Position numbers and translations under genes: made by a program
Part shown: positions 18,125 through 26,317 of the stretch, in pieces
Numbering within the stretch: position 1 is the stretch's first letter
How the letters are laid out: every line of letters starts with the position of its first letter
DNA from: Mycobacterium sp. 1164985.4
GTDB lineage: Bacteria; Actinomycetota; Actinomycetes; Mycobacteriales; Mycobacteriaceae
Direction: 5' to 3'
DNA length: 64,000 nt
Assembly: GCF_001668575.1 (NCBI RefSeq)
Contig: NZ_LZMD01000093.1
Span: 1-64,000, forward strand
Notes under the pieces: generated by a model
Told to the model about the DNA's origin: nothing
What the model saw: the letters and a program-made list of their open reading frames with translations, nothing else
Database searches by the model: none

Positions 18125-18952
18125 CTACAGCGTGCCGGACCTCACTTGCGCTTGTTTGGCGCGTTGGTCGGCGATGAACCGCATCGAGACCCGGTTCATC
18201 AGCGCGGGCGCGAGCCGCGCGAACATCCACTGCGCGTGCGCGATGCGGGGTTTGACCAGAATCGGCTTGTTCTTCTCGATCGCGCGCAGCACGTCGCTGG
18301 CGAGGCGGTCGGCGTCGTAGGGCTTGCCGCCCTGGGCCTGCAGGAAGTAGTCGCGGCCGACGAAACCTCCGACCGAGCCCTTGTCCAGGATCGGCGTCTC
18401 GACCGCGGCGGGGCACACGGCGAGCACCCCGACGCCGCGCGCGGCGGCCTCCGAGCGCAGCGCCATGCTGAGCCCGACGACCGCGTGTTTGGTCATCACG
18501 TAGCTGGTGACCTGTCCGGCCGCGGTCAGCCCGGCCATCGACGCGGTGTTGACGATGTGGCCGTGGCCCTGGCGCACCATCAACGGGTACGCGGCCGCCA
18601 CACCGTGCACCACCCCGCGGATGTTGACATCGATGATCGCGTTCCAATGGTCCAGCGTCAGCAGTTCGGTGTCGCCGCCCCAGACGATTCCGGCGTTGTT
18701 GAACATCAGATCGAGCCGCCCGGCACGGTTCACGACGTCGTCGACGGCGGCCTGCACCGCCGAAGCGTCGGTCACGTCGAGGCGAGCCGCCCGGGCCTTG
18801 GTACCGAAACCGGCCACCGTGCGCTGGGCGGCGTCGCCGTCGACGTCGGTGCACACGACATCGGCGCCCGCGGCGACGAGTGCCCGGCACAAGGCGGCGC
18901 CGATACCCGAGCCACCGCCCGTGACGAGGGCCTGCTTTCCAGTGAAACTCAT
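18125..18952 (-). CDS. Short-chain dehydrogenase/reductase
   Basis: A 275-residue classical SDR oxidoreductase. TGGGSGIGA (residues 11-19) is the dinucleotide-binding glycine motif, NNAG at 85-88, and the catalytic set S138, Y151 and K155 (SYVMTK) is complete. The C-terminus extends about 25 residues with KNKPILVKPRIAHAQWMFAR, typical of mycobacterial SDRs with lipid or sterol-like substrates. Start overlaps the stop of the upstream SDR by 4 bases, so the two are translationally coupled. A KstR-type operator in front of the pair suggests a role in sterol or related lipid catabolism; that is inference. Confidence 0.88.
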   Translation of the reverse strand: MSFTGKQALVTGGGSGIGAALCRALVAAGADVVCTDVDGDAAQRTVAGFGTKARAARLDVTDASAVQAAVDDVVNRAGRLDLMFNNAGIVWGGDTELLTLDHWNAIIDVNIRGVVHGVAAAYPLMVRQGHGHIVNTASMAGLTAAGQVTSYVMTKHAVVGLSMALRSEAAARGVGVLAVCPAAVETPILDKGSVGGFVGRDYFLQAQGGKPYDADRLASDVLRAIEKNKPILVKPRIAHAQWMFARLAPALMNRVSMRFIADQRAKQAQVRSGTL

Positions 18953-19725
18953 TGTGACTCAGCCAGTTTCATGACGTGTCCCATAACGTCGGGGTAGCGC
19001 TTCATGTGGGCGCCGCCGTTGAGGTCCAGCACCTCGCCGGTCAGCCAGGACGCCTTCGGCGAGCACAGGTACAGCACCGCTTCGGCGATGTCCTCCGGCG
19101 TGCCCGCGCGGCCGAGTGCGGTGTTCTCGACGTACTCCTCTACGACGCCGGGAACGGCCGCGGCGGGTGCGGTCAGCGGCGTGTGTACGAAGCCCGGCGC
19201 CACGGCGTTCGCGCGGATGCCGCGCGGCCCCCACTCCAGCGCGGCGACCTGGGTGAGCATCGACAGCCCCGCCTTGGCGGCGCAGTAGGCGCTCATCCCG
19301 GCGGCCGGTTGGCGGCCGTTGAGCGAGCTGATCGACACCAGGGCACCGCCTTCGCGCAGCGTGCGGCCGGCGTACTTGGCGACGATGAACGCGCCGTTGA
19401 GACAAACGTCGACGACCCCGCGGAAGTCCTCGACGGCGAGGTCGGTGATCAATCCGACGGTGCTGAACCCGGCGCAGTTGACGACGACGTCGAGCGGTCC
19501 GGTCTGGTCGAACAGGGCCTGCACCGACGCCTCGTCGGTGACTTCGACGTGGGCGGCGGTGTGCGGGTCCCCGAGTTCGGCGGCGCGCTCGCGGACGCCG
19601 TCGATGTTGCGATCGGCCAGGGTGACGCGGTCTCCCTCCGCCGCCAGCGCCCGGGCCGTCGCCCATCCGATGCCCGACGCCGCGCCGATCACCACCGATT
19701 GCCTGGCGGACGGCCCGTTGTTCAT
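18949..19725 (-). CDS. Short-chain dehydrogenase/reductase
   Basis: A 258-residue classical SDR. GAASGIG (residues 14-20) binds the cofactor, NCAG is at 83-86, and S134, Y147 and K151 (SAYCAAK) form the catalytic set. The C-terminus WLTGEVLDLNGGAHM is typical of FabG-like enzymes. ATG 19725 was chosen because GAAAGGG lies 8 bases upstream; earlier in-frame codons lie in the promoter. It overlaps the next SDR by 4 bases (ATGA). A site matching the KstR consensus lies 22 bases upstream of the start. Substrate unknown; hydroxyacyl or hydroxysteroid oxidation is plausible. Confidence 0.88.
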   Translation of the reverse strand: MNNGPSARQSVVIGAASGIGWATARALAAEGDRVTLADRNIDGVRERAAELGDPHTAAHVEVTDEASVQALFDQTGPLDVVVNCAGFSTVGLITDLAVEDFRGVVDVCLNGAFIVAKYAGRTLREGGALVSISSLNGRQPAAGMSAYCAAKAGLSMLTQVAALEWGPRGIRANAVAPGFVHTPLTAPAAAVPGVVEEYVENTALGRAGTPEDIAEAVLYLCSPKASWLTGEVLDLNGGAHMKRYPDVMGHVMKLAESQ

Positions 19726-19746
19726 ACAGTTGCCCTTTCGACGGAG

Positions 19747-19760
19747 TAGAACGCGTTTCA
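19747..19760. promoter_or_regulatory. KstR-type operator between SDR pair and SRPBCC gene
   Basis: TAGAACGCGTTTCA fits TnnAACnnGTTnnA, the published consensus of the cholesterol-catabolism repressor KstR, at every fixed position. It lies in the 61-base gap between divergent genes and could control both. Binding is inferred from the match only. Confidence 0.5.
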
Positions 19761-19786
19761 ACTTAGCGCTTTGACACACTCGACCG

Positions 19787-20251
19787 GTGAGCGATCTGAG
19801 GATGAGCGAGTCGATTCACGTGGCCGCGGATCCCGACGAGCTGTATGCGATGGTTTCCGACGTGACCCGAATGGGCGAATGGAGCCCGATCTGCCGGGCG
19901 TGCTGGTGGGACGAGGGCGACGGCCCGCGGGTCGGCGCGTGGTTCACCGGCCGCAACGAAACACCATCGCGCACCTGGGAGACGCGCTCGCAGGTGGTCG
20001 CTGCCGATCCCGGGCGCGAGTTCGCCTGGGAGGTCAACGACGGCTGGGTCTACTGGGGTTACACCTTCGAGCCCGCCGACGGCGGCACCACGCTGACCGA
20101 GCATTGGGAGCTGCGGCCCAAAGGCATCGCGGGTTTTCGCGAGCGGTATGGCGATCAGGCCGACGCCCAGATCGCCGAACGTCGTGAGGCGGCGCGCACC
20201 GGCATCCCCGCGACGCTGGCGGCGATCAAAAAGGCCGCCGAAACGGGTTGA
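19787..20251 (+). CDS. SRPBCC family protein (polyketide cyclase-like)
   Basis: A 154-residue START/Bet v 1-like ligand-binding protein. It begins with the family pattern ESIHVAADPDELYAMVSDVT followed by MGEWSPIC, then alternating strands and a long C-terminal helix. Such proteins bind or act on hydrophobic ligands in a central cavity; no catalytic residue can be assigned. The GTG at 19787 is first; ATG at 19802 is an alternative that keeps the whole domain. It is divergent from the SDR pair and shares with it a KstR-type site 27 bases upstream of the GTG, which suggests a common lipid-related role. Confidence 0.8.
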   Translation: MSDLRMSESIHVAADPDELYAMVSDVTRMGEWSPICRACWWDEGDGPRVGAWFTGRNETPSRTWETRSQVVAADPGREFAWEVNDGWVYWGYTFEPADGGTTLTEHWELRPKGIAGFRERYGDQADAQIAERREAARTGIPATLAAIKKAAETG

Positions 20252-20399
20252 CCCTCTGCGCCCTGGTGCGCCGACTTCTGCTGCACGGTCGTCCGCGCCC
20301 CGGCTTCACGACCTTCTCGCAGAAATCGGCGTGTGCCATGGCATCCCGATCCCCGCGTGACGGGCCTGGCCCGCGAGCCAGGATGGCAATATCCGTGAC

Positions 20400-20924
20400 G
20401 TGGCCCTCGCCCTCTGCCTGCTCTTCGACCGCCGCGCCGAACGGGCCGTACACGGGCTGTGGGATCGGCTCGAGGAGATCGGCGTGCCAAGCCTGCGCTC
20501 GCACACCCACGGCAGGCACCTGCCGCACCTGTCGTACGCGGTGCTGCGCCAATGGGACGACGCCGCCGTCGCCGACGCACTCGCCGCACTGGACCCGGGT
20601 GACCCCGTCGAGCTGACGTTCGACGGGATCGGTCTGTTTCGGCGGGGGCGGGTGTGGCTGGTCGCGGGAGTCAGCACGGAGCTGGTGGCCCGCCAGCAGC
20701 GGATCGCCGAGGCCCTCGTGGCGAGCGGCGCCGACCTGCACAAGCATTACCGGCCGGGAGTCTGGGTACCGCACTGCTCGCTGGCGCCTCGCGCGACGCT
20801 CGATCAGCTGCCGACCCTCGCGGGCACCGTGATGGACGTCCTGCCGTTGCGCGCTCGTTTGGACAATGCGGCGCTGATCAACAGCGGTACAGGCGAAGTC
20901 ACGCCGTTGGTGACACTGCCCTAG
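20400..20924 (+). CDS. 2H phosphoesterase-like protein (2'-5' RNA ligase family)
   Basis: A 174-residue protein with the two H-x-S motifs of the 2H phosphoesterase superfamily: H43-L-S45 in LPHLSYAV and H125-C-S127 in WVPHCSLAP. The spacing of about 80 residues and total length fit LigT/ThpR-like proteins, which hydrolyse cyclic or 2'-5' phosphodiester bonds in nucleotides or RNA ends. The physiological substrate is unknown. The GTG start at 20400 lacks a clear ribosome-binding site; GTG at 20395 is in another frame. The stop overlaps the convergent alpha/beta hydrolase stop by 4 bases. Confidence 0.72.
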   Translation: MALALCLLFDRRAERAVHGLWDRLEEIGVPSLRSHTHGRHLPHLSYAVLRQWDDAAVADALAALDPGDPVELTFDGIGLFRRGRVWLVAGVSTELVARQQRIAEALVASGADLHKHYRPGVWVPHCSLAPRATLDQLPTLAGTVMDVLPLRARLDNAALINSGTGEVTPLVTLP

Positions 20925-21637
20925 CCGTCGACCGCGTCGATGTGGGCACGCACCAACTCCGGATAGCGCTCGCGGTCGGGGCGGAAAATGTCGTGCGGAG
21001 AGTCGGCGAATACATGCAGCGAGGCCGACGGAAACAACGCCTGGTAACGCGCCCAGGCGGCGTCGGAGATCAACGGGCTGTTCGGGCTGCGCACCACGAG
21101 CAGCGGAGGTTGCCACTGCGCCATCGGTTCCCAGAACGACTGTCTGCGGGCAGCGCGGAAGATCGCCTCCCCGGCGGCGCGGTTCACCCGCTCGTGCACC
21201 GGGGTGCCTCGCCACCTGCCGTCCAGCAGGAACGTCGAGACCTCCGGCGGGAGCGTGATCTCCTCGGGCACGTAGTCGCCGATCGAGATCGAGCGGACCC
21301 GCCCACGATTCGCCAGAGCCCACGTCAGCGCGTAGGGAGTGCCGCGGGAGAACGTCATCAGGTGGACCGGGCCGTCGGTCACGGCATCGACCACTGCGGC
21401 GACGTCACCACCGAGAACCGCTGAGTCGTAACCGCTTTCGGGTGCGCTGCTACGGCCGTGCCCCCGAAGGTCGACCACCACCGTCCGTCGGCCGAACAAC
21501 GGCAGCACCGCCGGGTAGTCGTCGGCGACGTCGGTGAAGCCGGGAACGAAGACCACCGGCGCTCCGCGGTCGGGCCCGCCGGAATCCAGGTAGTGCAGGC
21601 GCGCACAGGCGTTGGTTGTGAATCGTGACTCGACCAT
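20921..21637 (-). CDS. Alpha/beta hydrolase
   Basis: A 238-residue alpha/beta hydrolase. The nucleophile elbow is TFSRGTPYA, a variant of GxSxG in which the first glycine is replaced; VVVDLRGHGRSS is the usual strand-4 region and the catalytic histidine is in DSPHDIF near the end. VVFVPGFTDVADDY forms the oxyanion region. ATG 21637 (VESRFTTNA) was chosen because AAGGTGG lies just upstream. Substrate unknown. The gene is divergent from the DUF1876 gene, and its 3' end abuts the convergent 2H phosphoesterase. Confidence 0.82.
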   Translation of the reverse strand: MVESRFTTNACARLHYLDSGGPDRGAPVVFVPGFTDVADDYPAVLPLFGRRTVVVDLRGHGRSSAPESGYDSAVLGGDVAAVVDAVTDGPVHLMTFSRGTPYALTWALANRGRVRSISIGDYVPEEITLPPEVSTFLLDGRWRGTPVHERVNRAAGEAIFRAARRQSFWEPMAQWQPPLLVVRSPNSPLISDAAWARYQALFPSASLHVFADSPHDIFRPDRERYPELVRAHIDAVDG

Positions 21638-21731
21638 CACCACCACCTTGCCTGGTCGCCCCGTGCGGCGCGGTTCAAACGCGTGCGAATCGCCGGTCGG
21701 AGGAGCACGCTGTATCCGGAAGGTGATTGGT

Positions 21732-22010
21732 ATGTACGACAAAGTCCAAGACAACGCCTGGCGCATCGACATCGAGTTCAACGAGGACGACACCCACACC
21801 CATGCGACCGTGCGGGCCACCCGCGACGACGGCGAGACGGTGACCGCCCAGGGCGACGCCTACCGCAACCCCCGGGACTCCGCGCAGCCGCTGGTCGGCG
21901 AGGAGATCGCCGCGGCGAGGGGACTGATCGCGCTCGGTGCCGAACTGCTACAGCGCGCGTCGTCGCAGATCGAGCAGAGCACGCATCAGCCGGTCCACCT
22001 GGCTCGCTGA
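21732..22010 (+). CDS. DUF1876 family protein (Rv1738-like)
   Basis: A 92-residue protein of the DUF1876 family (dsRBD-like). WRIDIEFNEDDTHTHATVRA, VGEEIAAARGL, and the ending THQPVHLAR line up with M. tuberculosis Rv1738, whose structure resembles ribosome hibernation factors and which is strongly induced in hypoxia. GGAAGGTGATTGGT precedes the ATG as ribosome-binding site. No clear DosR box was seen in the 94 bases upstream, so hypoxic control is not evident here. Role at the ribosome is inference from family structure. Confidence 0.82.
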   Translation: MYDKVQDNAWRIDIEFNEDDTHTHATVRATRDDGETVTAQGDAYRNPRDSAQPLVGEEIAAARGLIALGAELLQRASSQIEQSTHQPVHLAR

Positions 22011-22019
22011 CCGTTCGGC

Positions 22020-23132
22020 TCAGCCCTCGGGCGGTGCGGCCGCCGCAACGCTCATCGCCGGTTCCTTCGACGCGTTCTTCATCTGGTCGAAGAGATCGAC
22101 GTAGTACGGCAGGCATTCGGCCATCGCCTGTTCGGTGGTGAACAACGGCCGGTAGCCCAGGTCGCGTTCGGCCTTGGCGATCGAGAAGTAGTTGTCGAGG
22201 TAAAGGCGTTCCACGCCAAGGGGTTCGATCATCGGCTTGGGAATCCCGACCCGGAAGTGCAGCCACTGCCAGACGGTCATCGCCAGCCATACCAGGCGGC
22301 CGGGGACCCGGATCTTCGGGTAGCGCCTGCCGCACGCCTCGACGACGGGCCTGGAGAACTCGAACATGTTGATCGGTTCGCCGTCGTTGATGAAGTACGC
22401 CTGCCCCGGCGCGCTGCCGCCCGGGACGAGATGCTGGGCGGCGAGGATGAAGCCGTGAATCAGGTTGTGCACGTAGGAGTTGTCGAGTTTGACGTTCTTG
22501 CTTCCGACCAGAACCTTGACGTGCCCGGCCAGCACGCTCTCGAACACCTTGCGGAACATCGTTTGGTCACCCCGGCCCCAGATGCCGCTCGGGCGGATGG
22601 AGCAGGTGAGCAGTCCGTCGACCCCGTTGGCGGCCAGCACGAACTTCTCCGCGGCCACCTTGGTCTCGGTGTACAGGTCGTTGAAGCGCTCGGTGTACGG
22701 CAGGGTTTCGTCGCCGCCGGAGATGCGCTTGCCGCCCATCACGACGCTGTTGGACGCCGTGTAGACGAACCGTTTCGCACCGGCGGCGCGGGCGGCGTGC
22801 ACGAGGTTCTCGGTCCCGGTGACATTGATCGCGAAACTTCGTCTGCGGTACTCGTCGGTGACCGACGCACCGCCCATGAGGTCGATGATCGCGGCGGTGT
22901 GGAACACGGTGTCGATGCCGGCGACCGCGGCCGCCACTTGTTCGGGGTCGCAGATGTCGCCTTCGACGACCTCGAGTCCGGGGTGCGCCGGCAGCGGCGA
23001 GGGGGCCCGGTCGAAGGAGCGGACCTCGTGGCCGCGATTGAGCAGTTCGGTCACCAAGTTGGCGCCGACGAATCCGGACCCGCCCGTGACGAGCACTCGG
23101 CCCAGTTCGGTGGTCAGCGTTGAGTCACCCAT
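22020..23132 (-). CDS. hsd: 3beta-hydroxysteroid dehydrogenase family protein (Rv1106c type)
   Basis: A 370-residue extended SDR that in M. tuberculosis oxidises and isomerises cholesterol to cholest-4-en-3-one. VLVTGGSGFVGANL (residues 13-26) binds NAD, FHTAAIIDLMGG and YTASNSVVMGG follow, and YTETK is the catalytic Y-x3-K. The C-terminal region is hydrophobic around LVWLAMTVWQWLHF, fitting peripheral membrane association. It precedes xseB as Rv1106c precedes Rv1107c. TTACCCT ends 7 bases before the ATG (probably leaderless) and a KstR-type palindrome lies immediately upstream, so cholesterol-dependent control is likely. Confidence 0.92.
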   Translation of the reverse strand: MGDSTLTTELGRVLVTGGSGFVGANLVTELLNRGHEVRSFDRAPSPLPAHPGLEVVEGDICDPEQVAAAVAGIDTVFHTAAIIDLMGGASVTDEYRRRSFAINVTGTENLVHAARAAGAKRFVYTASNSVVMGGKRISGGDETLPYTERFNDLYTETKVAAEKFVLAANGVDGLLTCSIRPSGIWGRGDQTMFRKVFESVLAGHVKVLVGSKNVKLDNSYVHNLIHGFILAAQHLVPGGSAPGQAYFINDGEPINMFEFSRPVVEACGRRYPKIRVPGRLVWLAMTVWQWLHFRVGIPKPMIEPLGVERLYLDNYFSIAKAERDLGYRPLFTTEQAMAECLPYYVDLFDQMKNASKEPAMSVAAAAPPEG

Positions 23133-23147
23133 GCCGAGCAGGGTAAC

Positions 23148-23161
23148 TGAAACGTGTTACA
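23148..23161. promoter_or_regulatory. KstR-type operator upstream of 3beta-HSD gene
   Basis: TGAAACGTGTTACA fits TnnAACnnGTTnnA exactly and sits inside a longer near-palindrome, AACTGAAACGTGTTACAGTT (23145-23164). It begins 16 bases upstream of the ATG, over the promoter of a cholesterol-oxidising enzyme, which fits KstR repression well. Confidence 0.7.
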
Positions 23162-23195
23162 GTTTCGACCCCTGGAGCAATTTGTGGTTGCGATG

Positions 23196-23408
23196 TCAAC
23201 TTTCCTCGGCGGGTTTGGCCGCCAGCGCGTCCTCGATGCGCTTTCGGGCTCCAGCTAAATGCTGCTCACAACGTTTAGCCAGTTCTTCGCCGCGCTCCCA
23301 TAACTTCAGCGACGCATCGAGATCGAGGCCGCCCTGTTCGAGCTGCTGGACCACCGCCACCAGTTCTTCGCGGGCTTCCTCATATCCCAATTCACTAATG
23401 GGCTTCAT
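23196..23408 (-). CDS. xseB: Exodeoxyribonuclease VII small subunit
   Basis: A 70-residue acidic helical protein, the small subunit of exonuclease VII, which degrades single-stranded DNA from both ends together with Xse[21 protein letters not shown] and [18 protein letters not shown] are the conserved family segments. The ATG follows the xseA stop by a single base (TAA-A-ATG), so translation is coupled. Length matches the usual 70-80 residues. The 63-base gap to hsd suggests the three genes are separate or loosely coupled units. Confidence 0.95.
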   Translation of the reverse strand: MKPISELGYEEAREELVAVVQQLEQGGLDLDASLKLWERGEELAKRCEQHLAGARKRIEDALAAKPAEES

Positions 23409-23409
23409 T

Positions 23410-24642
23410 TTATGCCCCTTCCGGTCCTTCGCTGATCGCCATGATCGCCCCGTCGACCACTCGCACGCGCAACCGCACACCCTTCGTGGCGTCGGCGGTG
23501 GTGCGGAGCACCTGGGCGTCGGGCATTGTCTGCACCACCGCGTAGCCGCGGGCCAGCGTCGCCGCCGGACCCAGCGTGCTCAGCCGCGCCGATAGATGTT
23601 CGATGCGATCGGTTTCGGTGGCCACCAGCCGGGTGACGTCCCGGCGGGCGGTGATGCGCAGCCGGTCGACCTCGTCGGCGCGGGCGGTGACCGCGGTCAT
23701 CGGATGCGCGAGCACGGGTCTGCTGCGCAACTGATCCAGGGCGCGCTGTTCGCGGGTGACCCAGTTGCGCAGCGCGTTGCCACCTCGCCGGCACAGGTCG
23801 GTGATGTACGCCTGCTCGGCGGCGGCGTCGGGAACGATGCGCTTGGCCGCGTCGGTCGGCGTGGCGGCGCGCAGGTCAGCGACCAGGTCGCACAGCGGAT
23901 TGTCGGGTTCGTGGCCGATCGCGCTGACCACCGGTGTGGTGCATTTGGCGATCTCGCGGCACAGCGTCTCGTCGTAGAAGGGCAGCAGATCCTCGACGCT
24001 GCCGCCGCCGCGGGCGAGGACGATCACGTCGACGTCGGGGTCGGCGTCGAGACCGCGCAGCGCCTCGACGACCTGGGGCACCGCGTTGGGGCCCTGCACG
24101 GCGGTGTTGCGCACCGCGAATCGCACCGCGGGCCAGCGATTGGTGGCCACCGAGATCACGTCGTGTTCTGCATGACTGCCGCGGCTGGTGATGAGTCCAA
24201 TGGTGTGCGGCAAGAACGGGATTGGCCGCTTGAGCCGCGGGTCGAAGAGCCCCTCGGCGTGCAGCAGCTGACGCAGGCGTTCGATGCGCGCCAGCAGCTC
24301 GCCGACGCCGACCGCGCGAATCTGGTTGACCCGCAACGAGAACGACCCTCTGCCAACGAAGAAATTCGGCCGTCCCAGCATGACCACGCGGGTGCCCTCG
24401 GTGAGCTTCACTGGCGCGTTGAGTACCAGTTCGCGCGGGCAGGTGATCGACAACGACATGTCGACCGACGGATCGCGCAGCGTGATGTAGGCGGTGCCGG
24501 AGTTGGGGCGCGTCGACAGCTGGGCGACCTGACCCTCGATCCAGACCGTCCCCAGCCGCTCGATCCAGTCCTTGATCTTCATCGAGACGGAGCGGACCGG
24601 AAACGGATTCTCCGGTGACTGGCCCTGCTCGGCGTCGGTCAT
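23410..24642 (-). CDS. xseA: Exodeoxyribonuclease VII large subunit
   Basis: The 410-residue large subunit of exonuclease VII. The N-terminal OB fold (residues about 15-110, starting [20 protein letters not shown]) binds single-stranded DNA; the central catalytic domain shows [15 protein letters not shown] and [18 protein letters not shown], with [14 protein letters not shown] as the conserved acidic/histidine motif. The C-terminal part is shorter in coiled coil than in E. coli, as usual for actinobacteria. It forms a two-gene unit with xseB. The ATG follows 22 bases after the convergent-direction lipid-droplet gene stop. Confidence 0.95.
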   Translation of the reverse strand: MTDAEQGQSPENPFPVRSVSMKIKDWIERLGTVWIEGQVAQLSTRPNSGTAYITLRDPSVDMSLSITCPRELVLNAPVKLTEGTRVVMLGRPNFFVGRGSFSLRVNQIRAVGVGELLARIERLRQLLHAEGLFDPRLKRPIPFLPHTIGLITSRGSHAEHDVISVATNRWPAVRFAVRNTAVQGPNAVPQVVEALRGLDADPDVDVIVLARGGGSVEDLLPFYDETLCREIAKCTTPVVSAIGHEPDNPLCDLVADLRAATPTDAAKRIVPDAAAEQAYITDLCRRGGNALRNWVTREQRALDQLRSRPVLAHPMTAVTARADEVDRLRITARRDVTRLVATETDRIEHLSARLSTLGPAATLARGYAVVQTMPDAQVLRTTADATKGVRLRVRVVDGAIMAISEGPEGA

Positions 24643-24664
24643 AGTCCCAGCCCCGCTGGGGTCG

Positions 24665-25231
24665 TCACTTCGCGGACGCGCGGGTGATCCTGTTGGCGAG
24701 CAGCGTCTGGAACGGCGCGCGACCCTTGGTGGACTCCTCGTAGGCCAGCAGCGCCTCGAGGTCGGCCACGCGCAGCGTGTTCAGCCGCGCCCGCAACTGG
24801 GCAAGCGTCAGCGACTCGTAGTCGAGCTCGTTGACGATCTCGGGGGCCTCGCCGATCGCCAGCGGCTCGTCCTCGCCGTTGCGCTCGGCGGCCGCCTGCG
24901 GGTCAGCGTTGCTGAACAGCGCGAACCTGCCCTCGGTCATCCGCTCGCCGTCGCCGTTGGCTGCGCTGTCGGTGCCGGAGTCCTGGAGGTCCTCGTCGAA
25001 GGTGGCCCACTCGGGCTGCTCGTCCTTGGGCGGGAAGATCGACTCGAGCGTCTCGTCACCCTTGTTGACCAGGTCGGCGACGTCCTGCTGGACCTTCATC
25101 ACCAGGTGCGCGAGCGAACTGACGACGGTCATCGGGTACATCAGGATGGTCTGGGGCAGCTTGCGGGTTTCCTCGATGGCGGTTACCGCCGCGCCAATCA
25201 GCAGACGGACCCCATACGGTGCGGTTGCCAT
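24665..25231 (-). CDS. Lipid droplet-associated protein (Rv1109c type)
   Basis: A 188-residue protein matching the mycobacterial family annotated as lipid droplet-associated. The N-terminus [20 protein letters not shown] is amphipathic or weakly hydrophobic, followed by [19 protein letters not shown] and the acidic stretch [16 protein letters not shown]. The C-terminal 50 residues ([20 protein letters not shown]) are helical. A GTG two codons upstream is possible but ATG 25231 gives the conserved start. It is the fourth gene in the hsd-xseB-xseA direction and is divergent from ispH with 73 bases between. Confidence 0.8.
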   Translation of the reverse strand: MATAPYGVRLLIGAAVTAIEETRKLPQTILMYPMTVVSSLAHLVMKVQQDVADLVNKGDETLESIFPPKDEQPEWATFDEDLQDSGTDSAANGDGERMTEGRFALFSNADPQAAAERNGEDEPLAIGEAPEIVNELDYESLTLAQLRARLNTLRVADLEALLAYEESTKGRAPFQTLLANRITRASAK

Positions 25232-25304
25232 GGCCACAGCCTACGGGCGACTTCTCGGCTGGGACGAACGGCCTTGGAACGGCACTGTGCGTACCCTGGG
25301 TGGC

Positions 25305-26306
25305 ATGCCGCCGACTATCAACATGGGGATTCCGGGCGCCTCGAGCTCGGTCGCCGGTGGCGTGACCGGTAAACGCGTGCTGCTGGCCGAACCGCGGGGG
25401 TACTGCGCTGGGGTGGATCGCGCCGTCGAGACCGTCGAGCGCGCGCTGGAGAAGCACGGCGCCCCGGTCTACGTCCGTCACGAGATCGTGCACAACCGGC
25501 ACGTCGTCGAGACGCTGGCCAAGGCGGGCGCCGTTTTCGTCGACGAGACCGACGAGGTGCCCGAGGGGGCGATCGTGGTGTTCTCCGCCCACGGCGTCGC
25601 CCCGACCGTGCACCAGACCGCCAAGGAGCGCGACCTCAAGGTCATCGATGCGACGTGCCCGCTGGTCACCAAGGTCCACAACGAGGCCAAGCGCTTCGCC
25701 AGGGACGACTACGACATCCTGCTGATCGGTCACGAGGGCCACGAGGAGGTCGTCGGCACCGCCGGTGAGGCGCCCGACCACGTGCAGCTCGTCGACGGGC
25801 CGGACTCCGTCGACAACGTCACCGTGCGCGACGAGAGCAAGGTGATCTGGCTGTCGCAGACCACGCTCAGCGTCGACGAGACCATGGAGACGGTGCGCCG
25901 GTTGCGGGAGAAGTTCCCGACGCTGCAGGACCCGCCGAGCGACGACATCTGTTACGCTACCCAGAACCGCCAGGTCGCGGTCAAGGCGATGGCCCCCGAG
26001 TGTGAGCTGGTGATCGTCGTCGGTTCGCGCAACTCGTCGAACTCCGTTCGCCTGGTCGAGGTCGCGCTGGGCGCCGGGTCCGACGCGGCCCACCTGGTCG
26101 ACTACGCCGACGACATCGACCCCGCATGGCTCGCCGGCGTGAGAACCGTCGGCGTCACCTCCGGCGCCTCGGTGCCCGAGATCCTGGTGCGCGGCGTGTT
26201 GGAGCGGCTGGCCGACTACGGCTACGAGACCGTACAGCCGGTGACGACGGCCAACGAGACGCTCGTGTTCGCGTTGCCGAGGGAGATCCGTCCCGCGCGC
26301 GCGTAA
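25305..26306 (+). CDS. ispH: 4-hydroxy-3-methylbut-2-enyl diphosphate reductase (IspH/LytB)
   Basis: The iron-sulfur enzyme of the last step of the non-mevalonate isoprenoid pathway, giving IPP and DMAPP. The three cluster cysteines are C34 (RGYCAGV), C118 (DATCPLV) and C216 (DICYAT). [18 protein letters not shown] and IGHEGHEE are conserved active-site segments. The 333-residue length matches actinobacterial LytB2 and the position equals Rv1110. TACCCT lies 7 bases before the ATG, so the message is probably leaderless. The penicillin-binding protein gene starts 11 bases after the stop and may be cotranscribed. Confidence 0.96.
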   Translation: MPPTINMGIPGASSSVAGGVTGKRVLLAEPRGYCAGVDRAVETVERALEKHGAPVYVRHEIVHNRHVVETLAKAGAVFVDETDEVPEGAIVVFSAHGVAPTVHQTAKERDLKVIDATCPLVTKVHNEAKRFARDDYDILLIGHEGHEEVVGTAGEAPDHVQLVDGPDSVDNVTVRDESKVIWLSQTTLSVDETMETVRRLREKFPTLQDPPSDDICYATQNRQVAVKAMAPECELVIVVGSRNSSNSVRLVEVALGAGSDAAHLVDYADDIDPAWLAGVRTVGVTSGASVPEILVRGVLERLADYGYETVQPVTTANETLVFALPREIRPARA

Positions 26307-26317
26307 CGTCATCGAGC

